Below are positions 41,723 through 49,752 of a DNA stretch of 49,752 bases, one piece after another. The DNA comes from Myxococcaceae bacterium. Lineage in GTDB: Bacteria > Myxococcota > Myxococcia > Myxococcales > Myxococcaceae. Every line of letters begins with the position of its first letter. Position 1 is the stretch's first letter. The translations under genes were made by a program, and so were the position numbers. The DNA lies in NCBI GenBank assembly GCA_016926755.1, contig JAFGNZ010000268.1, positions 1 to 49,752 on the forward strand, read 5' to 3'. Under the pieces are notes generated by a model, which worked only from the letters and a program-made list of their open reading frames with translations, had not been told where the DNA came from and searched no databases.

Positions 41723-42648
41723 CACGCCTCCTTCACCCGGATGGACCGGCCCGTCAGCCCCAGCGCCAGCTCCAACCCCTCCTCCAGGCTCGCGCGCGTG
41801 TGCATCTTCGAGAGATCCACCCCCAGCTGCACCATGGTCTGCGCCACCTGGGGGCTGATGCCGGTGAGGACGGTGCTCGCCCCCAGCAGCCGCACCGCCT
41901 CGGTCGTCTGCAGCAGGTGGTTGGCCACCCGCGTGTCCACGACGGGCACGCCCGCGATGTCCAGGATGATCACCTTGGCCTGCCGCTCCACCACCCGCAT
42001 CAGCACGTTCTCCATCACCTGCATGGCGCGCGCGGTGTCGATGGTGCCGATCAGCGGCAGCAGCAGGACGCGCTCGTAGAGCTGGATGACCGGGGTGGAC
42101 AGCTCCCGGATGGCCGCCTGGTGCCTGGCCAGCGCGTCCAGGCCCGCGGCGATATACGTCTCGATGGCGATGGCCATGTCGAAGAAGATGATCTTCTGGA
42201 GGCTCCGCAGCTTCTCCTGGGTCTCGGCGGAGGGGCCCTGCTCGGCCAGGAGCCGGTCGGAGATGAGCCGCAGGTAGTGGGCGTAGGCGCCCAGGTACCA
42301 CTTGGGGGCCACCCCAATGCGCTGGTGGGTGGTGCCCACCCGCAGCCGGTTCTCCATGTAGCTCAGATCGGCGACGCCGGAGAACAGCTCCAGGAAGTAG
42401 CGCTTCTGCGCGGCGACGGCCCGCTGCAGCGTGGCCTGATCCGTGAAGAACAGGCGGCTCTCCGCGTGCTTGAGGATCAGCTCCTGGTAGAAGGCGTCGA
42501 CGATGGCGTCGTTGTGCCGCTCGGCGAAGGGCCGCAGCGCGGCCAGTCGGGTGAGGTCCCCGTCGGTCAGCTGGAAGTAGGCACGCCGGCTGGCGAGCTC
42601 CTGCTCGGTAATCCCCAGCTTGTTCATGTATTCCAGAGTAGATGTCAT
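41722..42648 (-). CDS. rsbR: Stressosome sensor RsbR with globin domain
   Basis: The 308-residue protein has an N-terminal globin-coupled-sensor fold (residues ~1-170). THQRIGVAPKWYLGAY has proximal His108 and the R-I-G-x-x-P-K-W-Y motif typical of globin-coupled sensors such as HemAT, so it should bind heme and sense O2, CO or NO. Residues ~185-300 are a STAS domain (VIILDIAGVPVVDTRVANHLL) with a phosphorylatable Thr. A single RsbR is unlike Bacillus, which has several. It leads the rsbR-rsbS-rsbT-phosphatase operon. A ribosome site is weak. Heme binding is an inference from the motif. Confidence 0.88.
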   Translation of the reverse strand: MTSTLEYMNKLGITEQELASRRAYFQLTDGDLTRLAALRPFAERHNDAIVDAFYQELILKHAESRLFFTDQATLQRAVAAQKRYFLELFSGVADLSYMENRLRVGTTHQRIGVAPKWYLGAYAHYLRLISDRLLAEQGPSAETQEKLRSLQKIIFFDMAIAIETYIAAGLDALARHQAAIRELSTPVIQLYERVLLLPLIGTIDTARAMQVMENVLMRVVERQAKVIILDIAGVPVVDTRVANHLLQTTEAVRLLGASTVLTGISPQVAQTMVQLGVDLSKMHTRASLEEGLELALGLTGRSIRVKEA

Positions 42649-42764
42649 GGGCTTGCCGAAAGGTAGGTGGACGGGAGAACCGTGGACAAGGCCCTTGTTC
42701 GATCTTCCCGAAAGTACATATCGAGAATACGAAGGGCCCTTTCAAGGAGTTTCTTGGACAACGT
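42649..42764. promoter_or_regulatory. Divergent promoter region of stressosome operon and histidine kinase
   Basis: This 116-base gap separates rsbR from the histidine kinase on the other strand. It is comparatively AT-rich (GAAAGTACATATCGAGAATACG), and both promoters are expected here. A Shine-Dalgarno-like AAGGAG at 42743-42748 lies 16 bases before the kinase ATG, farther than usual. Confidence 0.35.
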
Positions 42765-43934
42765 ATGGATATTCCGGTTGATCAGGTCATCGGCACCTGT
42801 GTGCGCTTTGGTCGAATGATCTCCGAGGCGCATGACCCGGAGAAGATTCTGCCGCTCCTGGCGGAGGTCGCGGTGGAGCAGCTCGGGGTGGACGGGGCGC
42901 TGGTGCTCCGCGTGGGTGAGGGGGAGTTCCTCCGAGTCGCCGCCTCGCGTGGCATTCCCTCGGAGGACTGCTCGGCACGGTACTCGGTGGAGACGATCGG
43001 CCGGGAGATGGAGCAGCAGCTCCTGGGCGCCTGCGGGGAGCAGTTCGCCGAGGTGCGGACCCTGCCGCTGGTGAGCAGCGCCAACCTGTACGGGATCCTG
43101 GTGCTCTTCTTCAGCAAGCCGGGGCTGTTCGTCAACCACCTCCAGAAGCTGGCGCGAGGCGTCGCGGACCTGGCCGCGGTTGCGCTCGATCAGGCCTTCC
43201 ACCGGTTGACGCTGGAGAGGAGCCTGGAGGAGCTGCGCTCCACGCGAGAGCTGCTGGCGCGTACGGAGCGGCTGCGCGCGCTGGGGGAGCTGTCCACCAG
43301 CATCGCGCACGATCTGCGCAACATCTTCAACCCGCTCTCGCTCCAGATCGATGTGCTGAGGCGCGCGGCGAAGGAGCCGGAGCGGGTGCTGGAGCTCGCG
43401 GGGCAGATGAAGCAGGTGGTGAGGCGCGGCACGGAGACGGTGGAGCGGCTGCGGCTCTTCGGGCACCAGTCCCGGGAGGTGGCGACGGAGGTGGCGGACC
43501 TGGGGGTGCTGGTGGACGAGGCGGCGGCGCTGTGCCGGCCCCGGCTGGGAGAGGTCAGCCGGGCGTCCCTGGAGGTGGTGCACGGCGGCCCGGTGAGGGC
43601 GCAGGTGAGGGGAGCGGAGGTGGTGACGGCGCTGGTGAACTTGATCGTCAACGCCCAGGAGGCGTTGCCGCCGGAGGGGGGCACCATCACGGTGCGCGTG
43701 GGCGCCTCGGGCGAGGAGGCGTGGCTGCAGGTGGCGGACACGGGGGTGGGGATGCCTCCCGAGGTGAGGCAGCGGCTCTTCGAGCCCTTCTTCACCACCA
43801 AGGGGGAGAAGGGCACGGGGCTGGGGTTGGCGATGGTGGACACCTTCGTGCGCCGCAGCGGCGGCAGCATCACGGTCGAGTCCGAGCCCGGCAAGGGGAC
43901 GACGTTCATGCTGCGGTTCCCGCTCGCGCGGTAG
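42765..43934 (+). CDS. GAF-domain sensor histidine kinase
   Basis: The 389-residue protein has an N-terminal GAF-like domain (residues ~10-145: DGALVLRVGEGEFLRVAASRG). A short coiled coil (EELRSTRELLARTERLRAL) follows. The HisKA dimerisation domain has His182 in SIAHDLRNIFNP. The ATPase domain has the N-box LVNLIVNAQEAL, the G1 box DTGVGMP, FEPFFTTK, and the G2 box GTGLGLAMV. It should autophosphorylate and pass phosphate to an unidentified response regulator, since none is adjacent. It has no membrane segment, so it senses a cytoplasmic signal. It is divergent from the stressosome operon. Confidence 0.88.
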   Translation: MDIPVDQVIGTCVRFGRMISEAHDPEKILPLLAEVAVEQLGVDGALVLRVGEGEFLRVAASRGIPSEDCSARYSVETIGREMEQQLLGACGEQFAEVRTLPLVSSANLYGILVLFFSKPGLFVNHLQKLARGVADLAAVALDQAFHRLTLERSLEELRSTRELLARTERLRALGELSTSIAHDLRNIFNPLSLQIDVLRRAAKEPERVLELAGQMKQVVRRGTETVERLRLFGHQSREVATEVADLGVLVDEAAALCRPRLGEVSRASLEVVHGGPVRAQVRGAEVVTALVNLIVNAQEALPPEGGTITVRVGASGEEAWLQVADTGVGMPPEVRQRLFEPFFTTKGEKGTGLGLAMVDTFVRRSGGSITVESEPGKGTTFMLRFPLAR

Positions 43935-43940
43935 CCGTAG

Positions 43941-43964
43941 GGAGGCGGCGGGAATCGAACCCAC
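43941..43964 (-). other. 3' fragment of a tRNA, candidate integration-site scar
   Basis: On the minus strand the sequence is GTGGGTTCGATTCCCGC plus CGCCTCC, that is, a T-stem (GTGGG/CCCGC), a canonical T-loop TTCGATT and a 3' acceptor strand. The matching 5' acceptor (GGAGGCG), D-arm and anticodon arm are absent upstream, so this is not a whole tRNA. Isolated tRNA 3' ends are left where an element integrated into a tRNA gene. The intact tRNA would then lie beyond the far end of the element. Confidence 0.6.
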
Positions 43965-44421
43965 AGCAAGGCGGAAGCAAAACTCTCAGCAGGTCGCGCT
44001 GTTACCGGCTAACGCCTGGAGCTCACACCGGATCGTTCCCCTGCTCCGTCCCGTCTCGTCCCGTTTCGTCCCATTCAATTCCCCGCTGGAAGGTTACACT
44101 GGGGGCACATGCGGCCCAGTTGGGGCAAGCCACTCACGGACGAGAGCCGCCAGAGTTTCCCGGTTTCCCGGGCTCACGAGAGGCCCGTGGGGGCTACACG
44201 AAGCGGGCGCAGGTGACGGCCGCACACTTGGTGGAGCCGTGCTGCCTCACGTGCCTATCGGCAGTGGACGCTGTTCTTTCCGCACCAAGTGCGGTGGGTG
44301 CTGATGAAGGAGGCGGGATTTCTCTCCGATGTCCTTGCTAGTCCAGCTTCTGCTGACCGCTCTGTGCGGATTGTGCAGAATGCGCTCAATGACCTCGTCT
44401 GCACTCGACCCGCAGGAGCCA
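43965..44421. other. Gene-poor stretch at the left end of the candidate island
   Basis: This region holds a three-fold 10-base repeat (44047-44076) and a palindromic-looking GTTTCCCGGTTTCCCGGG segment near 44156. It also holds a small possible reading frame at 44289-44486 that overlaps the next gene in another frame. I see no convincing gene, integrase or RNA. It lies between the tRNA fragment and the defence gene, as element ends usually do. Confidence 0.5.
44047..44076. repeat. Three tandem imperfect 10-base repeats
   Basis: CGTCCCGTCT, CGTCCCGTTT and CGTCCCATTC follow one another directly. They lie about 85 bases inside the tRNA fragment. Short direct repeats like this can be arm-type recombinase sites, but that is only a suggestion here. 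Confidence 0.5.
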
Positions 44422-47400
44422 ATGGCAGTCCCGACGCGACTGGAGCTGCCGCCCGTGTCAGCTGGTACGATTACGCCACCTGTTGACACGCTGGACCAAG
44501 AGCTGCCGCTCGCGAAGCTACGGTGGGAGGACTTCGAGCGCCTTTGCCTACGGCTTGCTCGGAACGAGTCGGACGTGATCGGAGCGGAGCTGTACGGCAC
44601 AGCCGGCCAGGGCCAAGAGGGCATCGACCTCTACGCAAGGCTCGCGAATCCTGCCGGATATCGGGTCTACCAATGCAAGAAGGTCAATGAGTTGATGCCG
44701 AGCGACATCAAGAAAGCGGTGAAGCGCTTCACAGACGGCTCCTGGGCGAAACGAGCGCGCGAATTGGTGCTGTGCACCACCGACGAGTTGCGGACGACGG
44801 AACGTCTTGAGACGTTCGAGGCGGAACGAGAGAAGCTCGCGAAGATTGGTGTCTCCTTGATCCCCTGGGCTTGTAGCAACATTTCCGAAAAGCTGAAGAA
44901 TCATCCGCTTCTCGTCCACGATTTCTTCGGGCAGCCGTGGGTGGAGAGATTCTGCGGAGCGGCCGCAGCAGCCAGCATGGTAAACCGGTTGAGCCCAGTC
45001 AGCTTGGCCGACCTACGTATCAAGCTCGGCAGACTGTACCGAAACGTGTTCTCCGCTCATGATCCCGGTCTTCACGCGCTGCTCGACGAAAGACCGACCC
45101 CGTTGCGCGAACGCTTCATTGTGCCGGATGTACTTGAGAGCGATCCGATCGCACTGGCTGCGCGACAAGAGCCAGCAGTTCCCCCAGCCGGAACAAGCAA
45201 CGCGCCTGTTGATGTCGCCACGGCACAGCAGGACGCTGCGGTCGCGCCGGGGGCATCTCGTTCTGACTCCCTTCGCGTGCGCGTTCCGCTGTTCAGCCAC
45301 TTCGCTGGTTCGTCGAATGCGCGGCAGGTCATCCTGGGTGGCCCAGGCAGCGGGAAGAGCACCCTCCTCCGCTTCATTGCTCTCGACCTATTGAGCGAAT
45401 TCCCCCGTGAAGCGCAACTCGCGCAACTTTGGGGCACGCGGCTACCGGTGTGGATACCGTTTGGCGCGTGGGTCGACAGGATCCAGCGCGGTGATCAACA
45501 GACCCCGCTGACCGAGGTAGTGAGAACATGGCTGGAGCAATGGGGGGAGGGTGACTTCTTCCCTCTCGTTGAAGCCGCGCTGCGCGACAAACGCTTGCTG
45601 CTGCTCGTCGATGGGCTCGACGAGTGGTCGTCCCAGGACGCCGCCCGGATCGCACTCACGAGACTCCAGGTCTTTGTCGAACAGGCGGACGCCACTGCGC
45701 TCGTGACGTCTCGCCCCGACGGCTTCAAGCAGATCGCGGGCTGCCTCCAGGGTTGGAAAGCAGTCGACCTTGCAGCGCTTTCACATGCGCAACAGGTCGA
45801 CCTCGCCCACAGGTGGTTCTCCAAGCTTGCGGATGCAGACTCTCCGACCGGATCAGCACAGTCTCTTTCGCGGGCACCACTCCGGCAGGCGCAGGAAGCT
45901 ATCGAGGCAATCTCTCGCCTTCCGGATGCACAGCTTTTGGCAGAGGTTCCGCTTCTTCTATCTGCGCTCCTGCTTCTCAAGGTTCAGAACGTCGATCTCC
46001 CCAGTGATCGGTTCCGCGCCTATGCGCAGCTAACTCATCAATTGATGTTTGTCCATCCGAGTCGACGGCGGACGGCGGCACAGACCCAGACATCCTCCAT
46101 GCTCCGCGAGTCTGATCTCGAACAAGCGTTCGCGAACTTGGCATTTCGGACTCATTCCGATTCGCCGTCGGGGCTTTTCTCGCAACTGGTTGCGCAGCAG
46201 CATCTTGAGCGAGCATTGACTGACGATGAGTTCGGCATTGGCTATGCGCCGCAGGATGCGAAGCGCCTTGCACGTGAGATGGTCAACATCGGTGAGTCCG
46301 TGTCCGGTGTATTGGTTCGGCGCTCGCCGAACGAGTTGGGCTTCTTCCATCGAAGCATCCAAGAGCACCTTGTCGCGGTTCACGTGGCAGCGATGCCCCA
46401 GCAGACGCAACTGGAGTTGATAGGCACGCACGCAGGCAACCCGCAGTGGCGAGAGGTGGTCCTTGCGCTGCTCGTTCGCTCGCAGTCGCGCGACCTCGTG
46501 GAAAAAGCTGTGCAGACGATCGAGGGAAAGCTCTCTGTGGCTTCCCCGATGGAACGCCTGCAACTGACCGAGTTGCTGGCTGAAATCGCCTCCGGCCCGT
46601 CTCCGTGCCCTATTCAGACGCGGCGCCGCGTACTCGATGCGGCTGCAGACTTAATTGAACAGAGTTGGTCGCGCGACCATCGGAAGAATCTCCTTGCGAT
46701 CCTTCTGGACGGGCTCAGTATTCAGTCTGTTCGGTCTTCACTGCTGCCCAAACTTCAGTTGTGGTTCCCCGAGCGGGTCTGGATTCGCGATTCTCTTCTG
46801 CGCTCGCTGACCGACTGGCCCGACCACGAGGCATGGGATCATCTCTCTTTCGCTCTGCAAGGCGACAGCTTAACGGCTCAGCTGACAGCGGCCATGTTGA
46901 TTTCTCAGCGCTGGCGGGGCGACGTTGCTGCGCTTGATCGCCTGCGATCCATCATCAAAAGCCCAGTTGCCGCCATGACGAAGGCAGCGGTCATGAAGGC
47001 ATGGCTCGATGGCTGGGAGGCGAGCCAAGCTTTCCACGACGAACTGGACGCCGATGGAGCGGAACTCTGCACCGAAATGCAACTCGTGAAGCTTTTGGCA
47101 GCGGTCAAAGTTGGTGACCGTTCAAATGAGACCCGAGACAAGATCGCCGGATGCATCAACTATGATGGTGCCGACTATGCTTGGCACGACACCGCTGCTG
47201 CTGCCTTGGTGCAGCACTGGCGCGGCGACCCTGGTCTGCGCGACCTCTGTATCGCCAGTATCAATCGGAGCGTTCAAAGTGAACCGGTGATCGATTTTCA
47301 GCACGCGTGGTCGATCTTGTTTGCAGCGTTTCCGGGGGACGATGTTGTCGCCGACCTCCTCATTCATGAACTGGACGCCGGCCACCAAAGCTTTGGCTCA

Positions 47401-49329
47401 GTTGATTGGTCGCATCTGGCCCAGAGCTTCAGAGATCACCCAGCACTGACTGCGCGACTTGAGAAATGGATCGCCGATTCGGGTCCAATGGCCAACACGC
47501 GAATGGCAGGAGCAGCACTGGTGGGTCGCACGCCAAGCGGGAAGGCTGCCCTTCTCAATCTCCTCTCGGGCCATCTTCCGTTCTGGTCGGCCAGGGGCCT
47601 GCTCGACGGATGGGGTATGTCCGATCCCGAAGTTGCGGAAGCGCTGACAGCGCGCGCGTGGGGAGAGAACAATACAGCAGCCTCGATTGCTCATCTCCTC
47701 CCTCGCGTGATTCAAGATCCCGCCCGCTGCTACGCGCGGCTTCTTGAACTTCTACGAGACCGCGAGGCTCGCCGCGTCGACTTCGTGATGAGCGGTCTCG
47801 ATGCACTGGGGCGAGTTGCGGAGGTCGAAGTCGTCAACGCGGCCTTGGAACGCCTTGATGGTGGGCAGGGGTACGCAGATGGTTTCGTGGCCGAGATGCT
47901 CATTCAGCGCGCCGCTCACAACCCAGCGGTTCGCTCCTTGGCGTTGAATGCACTGCGCTGGGCCGAACCTCCGTATGCAGTTGTTGCGGCTGGCTTCGCT
48001 GCGGACTCTGAGATGCGAGCGCTCGTGGCACGTGCTCTTCGCCCGCTGCCACAGTCGTTTCGTCACTTCATTGCTCATCGTCTTGAGGAATCCACGCCAC
48101 CGGGCGAAGACATCGCTTCAATCTGCGAGGACTATCGAGGCGAGAGATTGATCGAAGTCGCTACCGCTGCAGCCATTGTCACCTTCCGAAACCGGGCCGC
48201 CCTTGGCTCTGTCGGCGAGGATCGCATTGAGTATCTTCGCAGCGAGTTGAGTTGCTACGGCCCCAGTTTTGAGCGGCGGCGCCAAGCAGCGTATGCAGCA
48301 GCCCTGGAGATCGGCAAACCCACATTAATCGACGAACTGAACGAGCGAATCGGTGAACCAACCAAGCTGCAAGTCGGTCTGGGTGACTCAATAGAAGCGA
48401 ACGTGCCCCTGATTCGCCAAGTCCTTGAGCGTTGGGAGTCTTTGCAGACACTGTACCCCGATGCAGTCCTCTCTCGCCTCGGTGGGCACCGATCGAGTTC
48501 AGCCCGCACGGATGCGGACGCCGATGACCACGAGTGGTCGCGGATTGCCGGGCACGCCGACAGCTATCCCTTGGTGCGCTCAAGGCTGGATCGATACTTG
48601 AGTGAACGCAGCGCCGGTCCGCTGCCCCCGCCGCTCTTGCGGTACTTCTCACGTCTCGCACCTCGTTCACAACGCTTGCGGGACTGGTGCCTTGAGGCGC
48701 TGAACGCGGAGAACAGAGGGATGTTTCGCCCACTAGAACTCGAACAAACTGCAGTCGACATACTCGTTTCGCAGTTCCACGACGACGACGCCTTGTGGGA
48801 GAGCATCGCGAAGGGATTGCCTGAGCAACCGTGGTCCATACAGGCGGGCAACTTCGTCGCTCTCGCGCGGGCCCGACCGGAGCATCCCAAGACAGTCGAG
48901 GTTGCCAAGGCCGTCGTTCAACATCCGCAGGGACACGAGCCGTATCTCGTTTTTCAGGCGCTGTGCTGCGTTGCCGATACGAAGCGACTGTACGACCGAA
49001 CGGTGTACTATTGGGGCCCGACGGGTCGCGACATCGGTGCATGGCTCTATCGCCCACTGGTGGAACGACTACGTCGCGATGAGACCGTTCTGCGCAAATT
49101 CCAAGGGACGATTGCATCCGAGCGGATCTCGACTCGCGTGAGTGTGTGTGTCGCGCTCGCAGCTGCCGCGCCGCTGCCCCCCATTTTGGTAACAGGGCTC
49201 GTCGACCTCTTGAAGGAAGAATTGGCTGGCTTGAGAGTGACGTCGTATGCGTTCGATCCCAGAAGCGGCACCATCGAACCAGCCGCTGCGTTGCTCGCTG
49301 AGCTACTCTCCGGCGCGGCCCTCGTCTGA
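44422..49329 (+). CDS. Nuclease-NACHT-repeat protein, candidate antiphage defence (Avs/bNACHT type)
   Basis: The 1,635-residue protein is taken from ATG 44422, three bases after AGGAG; ATG 44329 would add 31 mostly hydrophobic residues. Residues ~30-165 form an Mrr-like PD-(D/E)XK nuclease: RWEDFERLC, GQEGIDLYAR (Asp69) and YQCKK (Gln84-x-Lys86). The NACHT NTPase follows, with Walker A GGPGSGKST (Lys312) and Walker B LLLLVDGLDEW (Asp397, with Asp400-Glu401), then VTSRPDGF. Residues ~640-1635 are a long helical repeat array without named motifs. This is the effector-STAND-sensor layout of antiviral NACHT/Avs proteins, which cut DNA after sensing a phage protein. GC is visibly lower than in the flanking genes. 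The role is inferred from architecture. Confidence 0.85.
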   Translation: MAVPTRLELPPVSAGTITPPVDTLDQELPLAKLRWEDFERLCLRLARNESDVIGAELYGTAGQGQEGIDLYARLANPAGYRVYQCKKVNELMPSDIKKAVKRFTDGSWAKRARELVLCTTDELRTTERLETFEAEREKLAKIGVSLIPWACSNISEKLKNHPLLVHDFFGQPWVERFCGAAAAASMVNRLSPVSLADLRIKLGRLYRNVFSAHDPGLHALLDERPTPLRERFIVPDVLESDPIALAARQEPAVPPAGTSNAPVDVATAQQDAAVAPGASRSDSLRVRVPLFSHFAGSSNARQVILGGPGSGKSTLLRFIALDLLSEFPREAQLAQLWGTRLPVWIPFGAWVDRIQRGDQQTPLTEVVRTWLEQWGEGDFFPLVEAALRDKRLLLLVDGLDEWSSQDAARIALTRLQVFVEQADATALVTSRPDGFKQIAGCLQGWKAVDLAALSHAQQVDLAHRWFSKLADADSPTGSAQSLSRAPLRQAQEAIEAISRLPDAQLLAEVPLLLSALLLLKVQNVDLPSDRFRAYAQLTHQLMFVHPSRRRTAAQTQTSSMLRESDLEQAFANLAFRTHSDSPSGLFSQLVAQQHLERALTDDEFGIGYAPQDAKRLAREMVNIGESVSGVLVRRSPNELGFFHRSIQEHLVAVHVAAMPQQTQLELIGTHAGNPQWREVVLALLVRSQSRDLVEKAVQTIEGKLSVASPMERLQLTELLAEIASGPSPCPIQTRRRVLDAAADLIEQSWSRDHRKNLLAILLDGLSIQSVRSSLLPKLQLWFPERVWIRDSLLRSLTDWPDHEAWDHLSFALQGDSLTAQLTAAMLISQRWRGDVAALDRLRSIIKSPVAAMTKAAVMKAWLDGWEASQAFHDELDADGAELCTEMQLVKLLAAVKVGDRSNETRDKIAGCINYDGADYAWHDTAAAALVQHWRGDPGLRDLCIASINRSVQSEPVIDFQHAWSILFAAFPGDDVVADLLIHELDAGHQSFGSVDWSHLAQSFRDHPALTARLEKWIADSGPMANTRMAGAALVGRTPSGKAALLNLLSGHLPFWSARGLLDGWGMSDPEVAEALTARAWGENNTAASIAHLLPRVIQDPARCYARLLELLRDREARRVDFVMSGLDALGRVAEVEVVNAALERLDGGQGYADGFVAEMLIQRAAHNPAVRSLALNALRWAEPPYAVVAAGFAADSEMRALVARALRPLPQSFRHFIAHRLEESTPPGEDIASICEDYRGERLIEVATAAAIVTFRNRAALGSVGEDRIEYLRSELSCYGPSFERRRQAAYAAALEIGKPTLIDELNERIGEPTKLQVGLGDSIEANVPLIRQVLERWESLQTLYPDAVLSRLGGHRSSSARTDADADDHEWSRIAGHADSYPLVRSRLDRYLSERSAGPLPPPLLRYFSRLAPRSQRLRDWCLEALNAENRGMFRPLELEQTAVDILVSQFHDDDALWESIAKGLPEQPWSIQAGNFVALARARPEHPKTVEVAKAVVQHPQGHEPYLVFQALCCVADTKRLYDRTVYYWGPTGRDIGAWLYRPLVERLRRDETVLRKFQGTIASERISTRVSVCVALAAAAPLPPILVTGLVDLLKEELAGLRVTSYAFDPRSGTIEPAAALLAELLSGAALV

Positions 49330-49494
49330 CCGAGATACCCGACAGGCCGAAGCTGACCAATGGCTCAGCGCTACGGCTCCGTCGTGATGGGGGCCGACGG
49401 AGCAGGAGATCAGATCAGCGCATGCTGGCAGACTCCCGAGGGGAACTGGCCCAGCCTTGACCCGCCCCGCCCCTCTTCGATGAAAGGACGTGGA

Positions 49495-49752
49495 ATGAAC
49501 TTCCGAACTTGCAGCGCGCTCCGCCAAGCCGTTGCCGTTGCCCTAGTCGTAGCTGGGTGCGCCACTTCTCAAGAGGTGCCTGAGACTCAAGAGGCGCCTG
49601 AGACCTACGCTTGGGCGCCTGTGCGCCCACCCCCTGTGCGCGGCACGGGCCTCCCCACCTCCGGCCAGCCAGGGCAGGTTCGCCGCCAGCCCCTGCCTCG
49701 GAGCCCGCACAAGCGCGTGTTGCCGCCCACCCGGGAGCCGGGCCTTTGGGCC
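49495..49752 (+). CDS. Lipoprotein, 5' part (runs off the window)
   Basis: The ATG at 49495 is preceded by AAAGGACGTGG. The signal peptide ends in the lipobox VVAGC (Cys22). Then comes a Pro/Arg-rich region with EVPETQEAPET and RPPPVRGTG, and no stop within the remaining 86 codons. Lipoproteins with such Pro-rich linkers occur in myxobacterial contact-dependent SitA-type toxins and in many other secreted proteins. With only the N-terminus visible the function cannot be decided. It lies 165 bases after the nuclease-NACHT gene on the same strand. Confidence 0.65.
   Translation, partial: MNFRTCSALRQAVAVALVVAGCATSQEVPETQEAPETYAWAPVRPPPVRGTGLPTSGQPGQVRRQPLPRSPHKRVLPPTREPGLWA

Noticed and set aside
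41345-42745. A 466-codon frame joining rsbS with the rsbR region
   Set aside because: The part beyond 41722 is the wrong frame of rsbR; only the last 125 codons form the STAS protein.
43941-44040. A complete tRNA on the minus strand
   Set aside because: The T-arm and 3' acceptor are good, but no partner 5' acceptor, D-arm or anticodon loop fits upstream.
48179-49360. A 393-codon minus-strand frame over the end of the NACHT gene
   Set aside because: Arg/Ser-rich and without motifs; it is a shadow of the plus-strand gene.

Overview
The window is high-GC DNA whose gene content points to a myxobacterium, probably of the Cystobacterineae. The signs are a stressosome locus, a giant TPR protein, many lipoproteins, a TonB receptor, and strong third-position GC bias that fills the complementary strand with long non-genes. 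This assignment is an inference from content; no rRNA or other marker gene is present.

Layout. 1-2776: housekeeping genes on the plus strand (3' part of threonine synthase, a small membrane protein, thymidylate kinase, a CinA/MoaB-like protein). 2782-11445: a 1,686-residue TPR protein, a Gfo/Idh oxidoreductase, a basic histone-like protein, a NUDIX hydrolase, a hemerythrin-like protein and a DUF3185-like membrane protein. 11547-17331: exported proteins (a surface lipoprotein, an M28 peptidase with propeller and PDZ domains, a secreted lipase). 17462-19539: an ATP-grasp ligase divergent from a protein made of 14 repeats of T-x-A-x-P-E-E-G-G-G, which looks like a multi-core graspetide (omega-ester/amide-linked RiPP) system. 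20411-27253: a four-gene plus-strand operon (nitrilase-fold protein, a 1,274-residue beta-rich protein with a Lys-rich tail, two paralogous proteins) of unknown function.

27280-35749: a tightly overlapped minus-strand operon that looks like a complete electron conduit. It encodes an inner-membrane Fe-S/FAD/cytochrome-b-like oxidoreductase, then 20-heme, 10-heme and 12-heme cytochromes (42 heme motifs in all), then a predicted outer-membrane beta-barrel, followed by a small AAA-type NTPase. 35996-39792: a TonB-dependent receptor, an alpha/beta hydrolase and a CBS-pair protein. 39917-42648: a stressosome operon (globin-RsbR, RsbS, RsbT, and an ATPase-SpoIIE phosphatase fusion), divergent from a GAF histidine kinase (42765-43934).

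43941 to the end appears to be the start of an integrated element. It begins with an isolated tRNA 3' end, then a short tandem repeat, then a single lower-GC 4.9-kb gene encoding a nuclease-NACHT-helical-repeat protein of the Avs/bNACHT antiphage type, then the start of a lipoprotein gene cut by the window end.

The best candidates for undescribed biology are the 14-core graspetide-like pair, the nitrilase/giant-beta/paralog operon, and the 42-heme conduit in an apparently aerobic lineage. Functional statements rest on motifs read by eye; no database search was possible.
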